Of a stretch of DNA of 64,000 bases, positions 9,001 to 15,087 are shown piece after piece (the first letter of the stretch is position 1; each line of letters starts with the position of its first letter). The DNA is taken from assembly GCA_946415315.1 (NCBI GenBank), contig CAMKRZ010000013.1, positions 1 to 64,000 of the forward strand. Reading direction: 5' to 3'. Position numbers and translations under genes: made by a program. Under the pieces are notes generated by a model. It made no database searches. It was not told the DNA's origin and worked only from the letters and a program-made list of their open reading frames with translations. Origin of the DNA: an uncultured Lachnoclostridium sp. (GTDB taxonomy: Bacteria > Bacillota > Clostridia > Lachnospirales > Lachnospiraceae).

Positions 9001-11140
9001 TTGGCGTTACGTTCAGTTTGCCATTCACATAGGAAATGTCATAAAGATCAGTGACGTCCTCACCTGCAGCGTTTTTGATCACTGCATTCGACGGTATATT
9101 GTCGCTTGTGCCGACAAACGTCTGGCTTCCGTTCACATCGACGGACTCCACGCGATCGCCATCCATCAGACCTTCAACCTTATACGTATCTTTCTCCAGC
9201 GGCGTGCCGTCATATACCTTCTCATCACTGTCCGCCGTGATGATCAGAGAATATTTCCCCGTCACCGTCAGTGTTCCGTTATGATATGTAATGTCATAGC
9301 AGCTGGTAACATCTTCACCGTCTGCATTCTTAATGACGGCATCTGAAGGAACGTTATCACTTGCACCGATCAACGTCTGGCTTCCGGTCACCGTAACACT
9401 CTCGATGTGATCACCGTCTGCCAGTTCGGAGTTCGTATAACCGTCCTTCGTAAGTGCAGTTCCGTCGTACTCTTTCGAATCGCTGTCCGCAGTGATTGTC
9501 AGCGGCTTCTGAGTTACTTCCAGCGTGCCGTTCTTGTATTCGATATCATAATTTTCCGTAACATCTTCATTGGAACTGTTCTTGATGATCGCGCCAGACG
9601 GAACATTGTCGGAAGCTCCTGCCACAGTCTGACTTCCGGTCACCGTAACACTCTCAATGAAATCGCCGGTTACCAATCCGTCGTGAGTATAACTATCCTT
9701 CTCCAGCGCAGTTCCGTCGTACTCTTTCGCATCGCTTCCGGCGGTAATCGTTATCTTTTTCTTCAATACCGTAAGCGATCCGTCTACATACGTGATGTTA
9801 TAATCTGCCGTGACATCGGCGCCGTACGCATCCACGATCTTCGCGTCAGATGCGACATTGGCCGATGATCCCGCGTTGGTCTGACTTCCGTCGACCGTAA
9901 CACTCGCAATGCTGTGGCCGGGCTGAAGACCCTGACTCGTATACCCGTTGTTCGTCAACTCGGTTCCGTCGTATTCTTTGGAATCACTGTTCGCAGTGAT
10001 CGTAAGGTCATACTTCGGCGCTGCCGGAAGGTTGCGCGGGTTGATCATATGCGTTTCGCTGTGAATCTTAGCCGTATTTACAACGATCATACCGTTGTAG
10101 TTTCCGGAGCGAACGTCCAGATTTGCCATCGGAGCTATGAGCGTACCGAAAATGACACCATCTGTGTAAATGGTACCGCGGAACTGGCCGTCACTCTTCG
10201 TCGAATCATAGAAATTGTAGTACACGCGGTTGAGGTCATTGGGGTCGTTGTACGCATTTTCGTACGATATGTTAGCTGCCTCATACTGCGGATGAGCATT
10301 ACCATATGTCGTGTTCCCGCCATCGATGGACAGCAGTGTTTTCTTGATTGTAGTGCTGTCCCGGCCTTCCATATCGATGTTGATAAGCAGGCCGGCTGCC
10401 GACCCGCTCGGGAATGTGATGGTCACTTCATGTTCCCGGAACTGCTCGATATCCGACGCTTTCAGATTCAACACAGCAAGTCCGCTGTCCGTCTTGTCGA
10501 CATTGATCGTAAGCGCATTCATGTCATGGAAGTCAGCAGTGACATTGCCGGTAGCACTCTTTCCCGCAAGGTACGTTGAATACTGACCGTAACTGCGCTG
10601 CAGCTGGGCAAGATCGATATACTTCCACGTATCGCTCTCCGCAACAACCGTGCGGCTCGACACAACTGTCACGCCGTCCACCGTCGACTGGTTCGCATTC
10701 AATTGCGCTACCGTGTGTCCCGAACCTACGATCAGTCGATCCTGATCATATCCGAACTTCATTCCGTACTGTTCCCGTCCGGAGTACTGGATTACCTGAA
10801 TATAGTTGTCCAACGAAGTATCGGGAGTTTCACGCAGGTTTGTACGGATCGTACACTCACTGGTGTTGCCGATGTCATGATCCCAGGCGCCGATGTATCT
10901 TGCTGTCATGACATTCGTGTGCTGATGACCGAACATCTGAAGAGACGTAAATGCAATAACGCCGAACTCACCTGTCAAGGCAGCGGCGTCCTGCATCGTT
11001 GCCCCCTTCTCATAGGTCACTTCACCGTCGGCATGCGCAGTCCGTTCCGGAGAAACCCATCCCGGAAGGCCGAAAAATGCCATCGTGATCGCGAGCATGA
11101 TACTCAGTACTCTTTTGGCTGCTTTACGGATTTTACGCAT
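98..11140 (-). CDS. Giant sortase-anchored repeat adhesin (choice-of-anchor-A head, 34 YDG repeats, MBG-like domain)
   Basis: A 3680-residue secreted surface protein. Residues 1-38 form a signal peptide (basic start, hydrophobic core, cleavage near AHA-DG). Residues of about 45-370 resemble the choice-of-anchor-A domain of surface adhesins. From about residue 375, 34 tandem YDG units follow, each about 84 aa and marked by K.YDGT.LT, VTGSQT, SDNVPS.AKIVN and DVT.SYEITY.NG.L.VT. Next come an MBG-like domain (NYGDEDPEFTATITGLVDGD), about a dozen NPDDPV hexapeptides that probably span the wall, and a sorting signal (PKTGD, hydrophobic segment, RRRQ tail). The start is fixed by AAAGGGG just before ATG. 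The gene has its own promoter and a leader with a terminator-like hairpin. Adhesion or a stalk role is inferred from architecture; the ligand is unknown. Repeat number is prone to assembly error. Confidence 0.93.
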   Translation of the reverse strand: MRKIRKAAKRVLSIMLAITMAFFGLPGWVSPERTAHADGEVTYEKGATMQDAAALTGEFGVIAFTSLQMFGHQHTNVMTARYIGAWDHDIGNTSECTIRTNLRETPDTSLDNYIQVIQYSGREQYGMKFGYDQDRLIVGSGHTVAQLNANQSTVDGVTVVSSRTVVAESDTWKYIDLAQLQRSYGQYSTYLAGKSATGNVTADFHDMNALTINVDKTDSGLAVLNLKASDIEQFREHEVTITFPSGSAAGLLINIDMEGRDSTTIKKTLLSIDGGNTTYGNAHPQYEAANISYENAYNDPNDLNRVYYNFYDSTKSDGQFRGTIYTDGVIFGTLIAPMANLDVRSGNYNGMIVVNTAKIHSETHMINPRNLPAAPKYDLTITANSDSKEYDGTELTNNGYTSQGLQPGHSIASVTVDGSQTNAGSSANVASDAKIVDAYGADVTADYNITYVDGSLTVLKKKITITAGSDAKEYDGTALEKDSYTHDGLVTGDFIESVTVTGSQTVAGASDNVPSGAIIKNSSNEDVTENYDIEYKNGTLEVTQKPLTITADSDSKEYDGTALTKDGYTNSELADGDHIESVTVTGSQTLIGASDNVPSDAVIKNADGEDVTSCYDITYHNGTLTVTGKYSLIITADSDEKVYDGTPLEKDTYKVEGLMDGDRVESVDVNGSQTFVGTSDNIPSNAVIKNAAGEDVTDLYDISYVNGKLNVTPRPLTVTAYGAEKVYDGTALTRASSFCNGLAAGDLYISSQYDGSQTVVGTSNNVPHDAVIYRTGVGDVTYCYEITYVPGTLEVTQKPLTITADSAERYYNGEPLTQNSYTHTDLAAGDTIESVSVSGAITDPGTEKNVPRDAKIINGDKDVTFCYDITYVNGELKVLAQKEITITATDADKVYDGTELTSESYTYDGELDEGDTIVSVDFDGSQTKVGTSDNIPSNAKIVNQADEDVTYKYSIEYKEGDLTVKLRPITITAEDAEKVYDGTELTQSDYTYDGNELAEGDSIENVEVSGSRTVVGTSPSTPSDAMIRNAAGEDVTACYDITYANGELKVTKKPLTITADSAERYYNGEPLTKDSYTHTDLVDGDTIESVSVSGAITDPGTEENVPHDAKIFNGDKDVTFCYDIEYVNGELKILAQNEIIITAENADKEYDGTELTSDTYTLTGSLDEGDTIASVDFDGSQTKAGTSENTPSNAKIVNAKGEDVTYKYSIEYEAGELTVTPKSITITAGSDTKVYDGTPLTKDSYTNTSLAENDSIESVTVNGSQTIAGESDNVPSEAKIVNADGEDVTSSYDIKYKNGALEVTPKPITITADSAEKVYDGTVLTKDTCSSGDLATGDTIESATVTGSQTLVGSSDNVPSDAKIVNADGVEVTDCYTITYKNGELEVTPKPITITAGSDEKQYDGTALTCDSCSCGENDLVEGDSIENITITGRRTTVGSTNNVPSDALIVNSDGTDVTDCYDITYENGTLKVTRRVITITAASDEKVYDGTPLSNSDYTNDELGAGDSITDIVVSGAQTLVGGSENVPSKAVIRNEQHDEDVTENYAITYVNGTLTVTPKEITITAKSAEKVYDGTELTAEEAESKDLAGNDSIESITVTGSQTFAGTSGNVPSDAKIVNDAGVDVTDCYTINYENGELKVTKKPVTITADSASKTFDETPLTKDSYTSTALADGDIFQSVTVTGSQTAVGESDNKPSGAVIVNGSDQVVTESYDITYVNGKLTVTDKINLTITTGSGTKEYDGTALTNEDYTTDGLEEGDSIESITIAGSQTVAGKSDNVVSDVKIVNADGEDVTDKYAITYNTGELEVTPKPITITADSAEKVYDGTALTKDSYTNTDLAEGDTIESVTVTGSQTVADTSDNVPSEAKIVNAAGEDVTKSYEITYANGELEVTPKSVTITADSDEKVYDGTPLTKDGYTNTSLATGDKIDSVTVTGNQTLVGTSNNVPSEAKIVNADGDDVTKSYEITYANGKLEVTPKSVTITADSDSKVYDGTALTKNSYTNTDLAVGDKFNSVTVTGSRTVAGTSNNVPSAAKIVNADDEDVTDCYDIKYVDGELKVTPMTIEITADSDKKEYDGTALTKNSYTNTDLAAGDEIESVTVNGSQTVVGTSDNVPSAAKIVNADGEDVTSSYDIEYKNGALEVTPKSITITADSDEKEYDGTPLTKNSYTNTELAAGDKIESVTVTGSQTVAGTSDNVPSAAKIVDANGKDVTSSYEIKYENGELKVTPKSITITADSDKKEYDGTALTKDTCSSNDLAEGDVIESATVTGSQTLAGKSDNIPSEAKIVNAAGEDVTKSYEITYANGELEVTPKSVTITADSDEKVYDGTPLTKDGYTNTSLATGDKIDSVTVTGNQTLVGTSNNVPSEAKIVNADGDDVTKSYEITYANGKLEVTPKSVTITADSDSKVYDGTALTKDSYTNTDLAAGDKVESVTVTGSQTEAGKSDNEPSAAKIVNAKGEDVTSSYEITYKNGALEVTPKSVTITADSDEKVYDGTALTKDSYTNTALAEGDSIESATVAGSQTVVGASNNVPSAAKIVNAKGVDVTSSYDIEYKNGALEVTPKTITIVADSDEKVYDGTALTKDSYTNTELATGDKVDNVTVTGSQTEAGKSDNEPSKAKIVNANGDDVTSSYEITYENGELKVTPKAITITADSDKKEYDGTELTKDSCSSNDLAEGDVIESATVTGSQTVAGKSDNVPSEAKIVNADGEDVTTSYEITYANGELEVTKKAITISADSDEKVYDGTALTKNSYTNTALAEGDKIESVTVTGIQTVAGTSDNEPSAAKIVNANGDDVTTSYEITYANGELEVTKKDITITADSDEKVYDGTPLTKNSYTNTALAEGDSIESATVAGSQTVVGASNNVPSDAKIVNADGKDVTSSYDIEYKNGELTVTPKSVTITADSDTKVYDGTPLMKDSYTNTELATGDKIDSVIVTGSQTVAGTSDNVPFEAKIVNAEGEDVTSSYNIEYANGELEVTKKSITITADSNTKEYDGTPLTNDSCAIDDLAEGDSIKSVTVIGSRTVVGTSDNVPSEAKIVNAEGEDVTSSYDIEYVNGELEVTKKAITITADSAAKTYDETPLTKDSYTNTTLGDGDTIKSVTVTGSQTEVGESDNKPSDAVIVNIFDQDVTNCYDITYVDGKLTVTDKIVVTITADSDKKVYDGTPLTNEGYSSEGLEDGDRIETIAITGSQTDVGSCENVPSDVKIVNADGEDVTAKYYITYENGDLTVTPVTVVVTAEDKQKNYGDEDPEFTATITGLVDGDTENEIVFELIREEGEDAGTYDIIPVGEEEQGNYNVIFENGELTIEKSEDPAVITTEEKEVTVNTLPDDDHKINLEELVEDASGDVTFEIIDDGTTAGDAQIDEDNNLVPGSETGEVKIKVTIDDSENHTGKTEIITIKITPKDSVIITVVQEDGESGKTLPTPEISGVPDDVDSNDIIIEYKVKDGTEYTTNPPTEEGEYVVRVTIPETENHESATAIDEFVITKNDDPVNPDDPVNPDDPVNPDDPVNPDDPVNPDDPVNPDDPVNPDDPVNPDDPVNPDDPVNPDDPVNPDDPVNPDDPVNPDVPEQKDDSVEPVNPVNPVNPDEPEQKDEPVNPVNPDEPEHKDDPEKQDKQTEDPKDTTEPETKPDAPKTGDSGLLIWWVFLLGAATVVLAVRRRQEDASAQ
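410..642 (-). repeat. 18-bp tandem repeat encoding NPDDPV
   Basis: About a dozen 18-base units (complement strand pattern CCGGATCRTCRGGRTTYA) encode NPDDPV hexapeptides. The units differ mostly at third codon positions, so the protein repeat is conserved more strongly than the DNA. This is typical of a Pro-rich wall-spanning region next to a sortase signal. Confidence 0.9.
1411..10017 (-). repeat. Array of 34 YDG-domain repeats, period about 252 bp
   Basis: I counted 34 units beginning at a K-x-YDGT-type motif. The modal unit is 84 codons. The N-terminal units (near 6000-10000) are more divergent and some carry an extra residue or two; the C-terminal units (about 1900-5700) are much more alike at the DNA level. 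Two units have FDET or YDET, and two have YYNGEPL, instead of YDGT. Confidence 0.92.
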
Positions 11141-11225
11141 AGTAAATACCCCTTTTTGAATCTATTATTTCCACCAGCGCAATCGCGTTATCGATTATCG
11201 CATCGAGATTTATGTACAAAAGAAG

Positions 11226-11262
11226 AAAAAATGTGACCAGGTCCCACTCTCCCTGGCATCAC
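11226..11262 (-). promoter_or_regulatory. Terminator-like hairpin in the leader of the adhesin gene
   Basis: Read on the minus strand, GTGA-(TG)-CCAGG pairs with CCTGG-TCAC across a 10-base loop, followed directly by six T residues. It sits between the predicted promoter (11271-11299) and the start codon at 11140, at or just after the likely transcription start. It could be an attenuator, an mRNA 5'-end stabiliser, or a terminator insulating the adhesin from upstream readthrough. Confidence 0.55.
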
Positions 11263-11270
11263 AAAAGGTG

Positions 11271-11299
11271 ATTATAACACAGTCAAAGGAAATTGTTAA
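11271..11299 (-). promoter_or_regulatory. Sigma-A-type promoter of the adhesin gene
   Basis: On the minus strand, TTAACA (11294-11299) and TATAAT (11271-11276) are separated by 17 bases. The implied start near 11264 gives a leader of about 124 nt. The rest of the 555-base gap (11141-11695) is AT-rich around 11300-11360 with several TTTTTAC tracts. I see no gene in it; a hairpin at 11631-11655 (AGGGGCA/TGCCCCT arms) lies after the XRE gene but has no clear U-run. Confidence 0.65.
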
Positions 11300-11695
11300 T
11301 CCTTTTTTACAATTTTTAGAGATTTTTTACGTATTTTTTTTACAAAAGTGAATGAAAAATCCGTTTTTTTCCTGTTTTGGCCAAAAAACGTGATAAAAGA
11401 TTCTCCCGACGCTGCGTTATGACCGCAAAATTCTCAAATTATAACGGATTTTTCGATCACGGTTACGACACCATATGTCTGCACTTTTTCCGGTGCACTA
11501 CTGACATGCCTGCAAGAAGGCCTGAAAAGCCAAAATTCTACCGAAGTAGTGCTTAGAAAAATAACACTTTTCAGCAAAACAGTTCAAAAGTCGATGCTTC
11601 CATTCTTCTTCTGTAGTCTGAAATGACGAGAGGGGCATCGCAGAACGTTGCCCCTCCCAATCATGATCATTTTCTTTTGCCAAGTTACTCTACAC

Positions 11696-12073
11696 TCATA
11701 CGTTCCATCCGTACTTGATGATGTAGTAGATGACATATCCCCAACCGAACACGCCGTGAAGGATTGCCCATTTGATCGAGTGCCATTTGAGCAGGGAGAT
11801 GCCGATCGCAAGGACACTTCCGAATCCGACGGTGGATTCACTAACCTTGGTTGTGACGTTAATCTTCTTTGACTTCTCCTTCGTTTCGTAGATCAGTTCT
11901 TCCGCCGGAACATCGAAAACCTCCGCCGCCTTCTGGACCGTATCCAGATCCGGCTCCGTCCGCTCACGTTCCCAGCTGGAGATTGCCTGACGCGTGACAT
12001 TCAATTTCTCCGCAAGTTCTTCCTGAGTCATTCCTGCTTCCTTGCGAAGTCTTGCAATATTCTTTCCTACCAT
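11696..12073 (-). CDS. XRE-family regulator with C-terminal membrane segments
   Basis: 125 aa. Residues 1-60 are a classic Cro/C1 helix-turn-helix (ARLRKEAGMTQEELAEKLNV, then TRQAISSWERERTEPD). The last 45 residues contain two hydrophobic stretches (SVLAIGISLLKW and AILHGVFGWGYVIYYI), so the protein is probably tethered to the membrane. The start at 12073 is chosen over 12091 because AAGGGGGG lies seven bases upstream. It has its own promoter (TTGCGA-17-TACGAT) and adjacent dyads that may be its operator. The target genes are unknown; the neighbouring adhesin is one candidate. The DNA-binding call is confident; the membrane call is inferred from hydrophobicity. Confidence 0.85.
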   Translation of the reverse strand: MVGKNIARLRKEAGMTQEELAEKLNVTRQAISSWERERTEPDLDTVQKAAEVFDVPAEELIYETKEKSKKINVTTKVSESTVGFGSVLAIGISLLKWHSIKWAILHGVFGWGYVIYYIIKYGWNV

Positions 12074-12102
12074 GGTTGTGCCCCCCTTCATTTGGTGGCT
12101 TC

Positions 12103-12157
12103 ATCGTACCGTACAGACGCAACATTCGCAAGAAACAACTTGTTGCATCGCGCAACA
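12103..12157 (-). promoter_or_regulatory. Promoter and possible operator of the XRE gene
   Basis: Minus-strand TTGCGA (12126-12131), a 17-base spacer, and TACGAT (12103-12108). Just upstream of the -35 box are two overlapping dyads: CAACTTGTTG (12136-12145) and TGTTGC-N5-GCAACA (12141-12157, perfect arms). Their position suits autoregulation by the XRE protein, but that is inference. Confidence 0.5.
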
Positions 12158-12162
12158 GGCAG

Positions 12163-12191
12163 GCATTTTTCGTACTTTTACGCGGAAAATG
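12163..12191. terminator. Facing pair of GAAAATG-type motifs after the response regulator
   Basis: CATTTTTCG (from 12163) faces CGGAAAATG (ending 12191) across a short A/T-rich loop, about 80 bases past the response-regulator stop. It can form an imperfect hairpin without a clean U-run. It is one of several intergenic inverted pairs built from the window-wide GGAAAATG motif. Confidence 0.4.
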
Positions 12192-12270
12192 AGCCCTTTT
12201 CGCCAATTCGTGTCCACGGCAGAGACAGAATTCGTCTTATCACATCGTCCACTGCATTGTCCGAACAATC

Positions 12271-12888
12271 TTATCCGCGCAGTGCCACCACCAGTTTCAC
12301 ACGGTCGTGGATCCCGGTCTTGTCGTAGATCGCAGAGATATAATTCTTCACCGTTCCCTCGGAGATATAGAGACGGTCCGCGATCTGACGGTTTGTGAGT
12401 CCTTCCACGAGAAGCGCCGCAATCTCCTGCTCGCGATCCGTAAACTCCTCATATGCCTGCTGTTGCGGCGCGCTGCGTCCGACCAGCGCCGTGAGCCGCT
12501 GCATCACCTTCGGGTCGAGCACGCTGACGCCCTCCATGATCTGGCGGATTGCGCCGAGGATTGCGTCCTTGCCGCTGTCCTTCAGGAGATACCCGTCGGC
12601 ACCGCCGCTGATCGCGTTGGTGATGTTTGCATCGTCATAAAATGTGGTCAGCACCAGAATGCGGATCTTCGGATACTGCTTCTTCAGGTGACCGATCAGC
12701 TCGATTCCGCCCATGCCCTTCATATTGAGGTCCACAAGCGCAATGTCGCACAGTCTCTCCGCAAGCACCGCGAGGGCCTCCGCGCCGTCATGCGCTTTGC
12801 CGACGACCTCCATGTCATTGAGGGAGAGGATAACCTCAAGGCTGTCGAGAAGCATTGTCTCATCATCTACCAGCAGGACTCGATACAT
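12271..12888 (-). CDS. NarL/LiaR-type response regulator
   Basis: 205 aa. Residues 1-120 are a receiver domain with acidic pair D8-D9, phosphoacceptor D53 (ALVDLNM), T in VLTTFYDD, and K in LLKDSG. Residues 140-205 are a LuxR-type helix-turn-helix (FTDREQEIAALLVEGLTNRQ, then IADRLYISEGTVKNYIS). It lies 55 bases downstream of the histidine kinase and is almost certainly its cognate partner. The LiaF-like gene upstream of the kinase makes this resemble a LiaFSR/VraSR cell-envelope stress system. The start has a good site (AAGGAG) eight bases upstream. It presumably controls its own operon and wall-stress genes. Confidence 0.93.
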   Translation of the reverse strand: MYRVLLVDDETMLLDSLEVILSLNDMEVVGKAHDGAEALAVLAERLCDIALVDLNMKGMGGIELIGHLKKQYPKIRILVLTTFYDDANITNAISGGADGYLLKDSGKDAILGAIRQIMEGVSVLDPKVMQRLTALVGRSAPQQQAYEEFTDREQEIAALLVEGLTNRQIADRLYISEGTVKNYISAIYDKTGIHDRVKLVVALRG

Positions 12889-12943
12889 AATATTATCTCC
12901 TTACAAAATGTCGTGCTATTCTCGTCCGGATCTGACCAAAAGA

Positions 12944-14131
12944 TCATTGCGCGATTGACGAACCGCCCAGCGGCAGTTCCACCTCGGTACGGAATCCCGA
13001 TTCGTTGTCAAAGGAAGCAGTACCGCCGCATCTCTCGGCATAGGAGAGAATTTTCCGAAGACCGAAGCCGGCCTCAATCCGCTCAGCGCGCACCGTATCA
13101 TTGAAGTCACCGTGCCCGTCGTCCTTCACGCTCAGCCGCACATGCGCCGAGTCCGCCGAGAGCAGCACCGTATAATGTTTCGCGCCGCCGTGCTTGACAC
13201 CGTTCGTGAGTGCCTCCTGCATCACGCCCGTCAGGAACTCGACATGCTCCCGCGGCACCGCGATATCCTCCGCGTAATAATCCGCGGCGATATCCACAGT
13301 GCGCTCGGTATCCATCGTAAAATCCTCCGCAGCGTTCCGAAGGTATCGCATCAGGTCGGCGATCGGCAGCACGCCGCTCTCCTCGTCGAGGGCACGCACG
13401 GCGCTCCGGATGGAATCCAGGCTTCCGCGAATGCGTTCGTTCGCATCGTTCATGCGCCTGCGGGCTTCCTCCGGTTTTGTCTCATACAACATGTCCGCGG
13501 CGTCAAGTGTCATGATGGCCGCCGTGATGGAATGGCCGACACTGTTGTGGATGTTCCGGCTGATATTCTCGCGCTCCAAAAGCCTTGCGTTCCGGTCGAT
13601 CGCGTAATTCTGCCGTGAAAGTTCCCGGTTGATCTGGCGCTCGTTCATCTCGCTCACACTCGCTTTAAGGAGGCGTTCCTGTGCAGCTTTCTCGCGCTTC
13701 TTCACATTGGCCGCAAGTTTTTTCGCGATGAGAATCACCCACACGACCAGCGAAATGATTGCAGCATACATGATGATCTCCGCCGCAGTCCGCAAACTGA
13801 ATTCCCGATACTCCCAAATGACCTCCGCTACAGCATATATGACCGGAGCAACCGCTACCGGTGACAAGATTCCGAGCCTGTCCGTGCAGGCAAATGCAAG
13901 GAAGCCCCACCAGCTGCCGCTCAGGATGGCGAGCGCTGCTGTCAATGCAAAGACTGCCGCCTTCAACGCTGCTACAGTCCTCCTGCTCTCCTCCTCGCAC
14001 AGGCTTTGTGCCGTCAGCGCGATCAGCAGCACGCCCGTGACCGCGATCACAGCGAAGGGATGGTCAGCGCGCAATGTACCGACGGTTCCGATTGCCAGGA
14101 CAACGGCTAAATTGATCAGCGTGATGAGCAT
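12944..14131 (-). CDS. HisKA_3-type sensor histidine kinase (LiaS-like)
   Basis: 395 aa. About five hydrophobic segments occupy residues 1-155, followed by a short coiled linker, a HisKA_3 dimerisation domain around residues 195-260 with the phosphoacceptor in RNIHNSVGHS, and a HATPase domain with N-box EALTNGVKHGG and G-box DDGHG. There is no large extracellular loop, as in intramembrane-sensing kinases such as LiaS or VraS. It sits between a LiaF-like gene (93 bases upstream, with a strong hairpin in the gap) and a NarL-type regulator. Ribosome site GAAAGGAAA lies upstream of ATG at 14131. The signal is probably cell-wall stress, by analogy. Confidence 0.92.
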   Translation of the reverse strand: MLITLINLAVVLAIGTVGTLRADHPFAVIAVTGVLLIALTAQSLCEEESRRTVAALKAAVFALTAALAILSGSWWGFLAFACTDRLGILSPVAVAPVIYAVAEVIWEYREFSLRTAAEIIMYAAIISLVVWVILIAKKLAANVKKREKAAQERLLKASVSEMNERQINRELSRQNYAIDRNARLLERENISRNIHNSVGHSITAAIMTLDAADMLYETKPEEARRRMNDANERIRGSLDSIRSAVRALDEESGVLPIADLMRYLRNAAEDFTMDTERTVDIAADYYAEDIAVPREHVEFLTGVMQEALTNGVKHGGAKHYTVLLSADSAHVRLSVKDDGHGDFNDTVRAERIEAGFGLRKILSYAERCGGTASFDNESGFRTEVELPLGGSSIAQ

Positions 14132-14168
14132 ATCCGGCGTTTCCTTTCAACTGACTATATACTTGAAG

Positions 14169-14197
14169 CCCCTATGCAAAACGTGTTTGCATAGGGG
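14169..14197. other. Strong intercistronic hairpin between the LiaF-like and kinase genes
   Basis: Perfect 12-bp arms (CCCCTATGCAAA at 14169-14180 and TTTGCATAGGGG at 14186-14197) around a 5-base loop. There is no U-run on the minus strand, so an mRNA-processing or partial-termination element setting the ratio of LiaF-like protein to kinase is more likely than a full terminator. Confidence 0.6.
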
Positions 14198-14224
14198 TCT
14201 CCGTTACGTTCCGTTTTTGTTTGG

Positions 14225-14707
14225 TTACTCCGCAATCCGACGGATATTCAGCGTTCCGCAGCACACGCGGCCGGTGACATTCACTACCGGCACATCATCG
14301 CGCTCGTTCGCTTCCGAGAGTTCCTCGCAGAGCTCTCCGTTGCAAGGCAGATCAAGGTCACAGCACACCTTCACGCCCACAGGCACCCACAACGTGATGC
14401 GGCCGAGACATGCGTACACATCCACGCTCACATCGTGATCCGGCACGGCCGGCATCGTCGCTTTGATTGCGCCGCATGCGGTTGAGAGATACACATTGTC
14501 CGTGTCCTCGCCGATGGTGCAGCAGTTGCGCCACAGCATGGCAATGTACACCATATTGTGCTGCCCCTCCTCCTTCTTCATCTTGCGGGAAATGCGCTTC
14601 CACATGATTGTCGTGAACGTCGCCATGAACGCTCCGACAGCAACAAACGCACCACCCACGGCAATCAGGATTTTCTTTACCTTCTTCCACTGTTCACTGC
14701 TAAACAT
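14225..14707 (-). CDS. LiaF-like membrane protein
   Basis: 160 aa. One transmembrane helix (residues 12-34, KILIAVGGAFVAVGAFMATF) is followed by a C-terminal domain with the alternating hydrophobic pattern and terminal G-x-LNIR motif of the LiaF/DUF2154 beta-helix domain (LGRITLWVPVGVKV, VNVTGRVCCGTLNIRR). LiaF proteins normally have about four N-terminal helices; this one has one, so it is a short variant. LiaF inhibits its partner kinase LiaS in Bacillus. Gene order here is LiaF-like, kinase, regulator. AAAGGGGG precedes the start, and the promoter is TTGAAT-17-TACAAT. The assignment rests on context and weak similarity. Confidence 0.65.
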   Translation of the reverse strand: MFSSEQWKKVKKILIAVGGAFVAVGAFMATFTTIMWKRISRKMKKEEGQHNMVYIAMLWRNCCTIGEDTDNVYLSTACGAIKATMPAVPDHDVSVDVYACLGRITLWVPVGVKVCCDLDLPCNGELCEELSEANERDDVPVVNVTGRVCCGTLNIRRIAE

Positions 14708-14755
14708 AATGCAGTCCCCCTTTCCGACCGACGATCTCCCTCGCGATCACCTTAT

Positions 14756-14784
14756 ATTGTATCAGAGAAACGATGCTTATTCAA
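14756..14784 (-). promoter_or_regulatory. Promoter of the LiaF-like/kinase/regulator operon
   Basis: Minus-strand TTGAAT (14779-14784), 17-base spacer, TACAAT (14756-14761). It lies just beyond dltC, so the regulatory operon is transcribed separately from the wall-modification operon. Confidence 0.65.
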
Positions 14785-14847
14785 GGTCTTCGTCTCTCGA
14801 AAAATGATTCTCTCATCGCCGGAGAACCGATTTTCTCCGCAGCTCTT

Positions 14848-15087
14848 TCAGCAGTTATATTTGCCCTCTTCATAATCCGCGATCAGCCGCTCAATCCCTT
14901 CCGGCGTGCGAAGCGCGTTCCGGTCAATCCGCGTCGGCTGCAGAAAAATGCCCTCGTCCTCCAGCCGGTCAAAGAGTTCGACGAAAGCGAGCGAATCTAA
15001 AAGTCCGCTGTCGATCAGGTCGATGCCCTCCTCGTACACGGCGTCGTCCTCGCAGACCTCCGCCAGAATTTTCCTCACATCAATCAT
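14848..15087 (-). CDS. dltC: D-alanyl carrier protein-like acyl carrier (DltC-like)
   Basis: 79 aa, the usual DltC length. It carries the phosphopantetheine attachment motif in DLIDSGLLDSLAFVEL, with S32 the modified serine. In the Dlt pathway the carrier receives D-alanine as a thioester from DltA. It overlaps the end of the ligase gene by 8 bases, so the two are co-translated. It is the last gene of the operon; the usual dltB (transfer acyltransferase) and dltD are absent from the window. With no dltB next to it, the acceptor of the aminoacyl group is uncertain, and another amino-acid carrier role is possible. Confidence 0.85.
   Translation of the reverse strand: MIDVRKILAEVCEDDAVYEEGIDLIDSGLLDSLAFVELFDRLEDEGIFLQPTRIDRNALRTPEGIERLIADYEEGKYNC

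Noticed and set aside
2798-9346. Long plus-strand open frames within the adhesin repeats (for example 2798-4054 and 7907-9346)
   Set aside because: They are antisense to the YDG repeats. The absence of stops follows from the conserved repeat codons, and no start signals are present.
11300-11345. TTTTTAC tracts upstream of the adhesin promoter as a regulator array
   Set aside because: Spacing is irregular (20 and 13 bases), unlike the exact 11-bp spacing before vanW. The tracts look like general AT-richness.
11498-11683. Minus-strand 61-codon frame between the adhesin and the XRE gene
   Set aside because: It begins at a TTG with no ribosome site, and nothing in it resembles a known protein.
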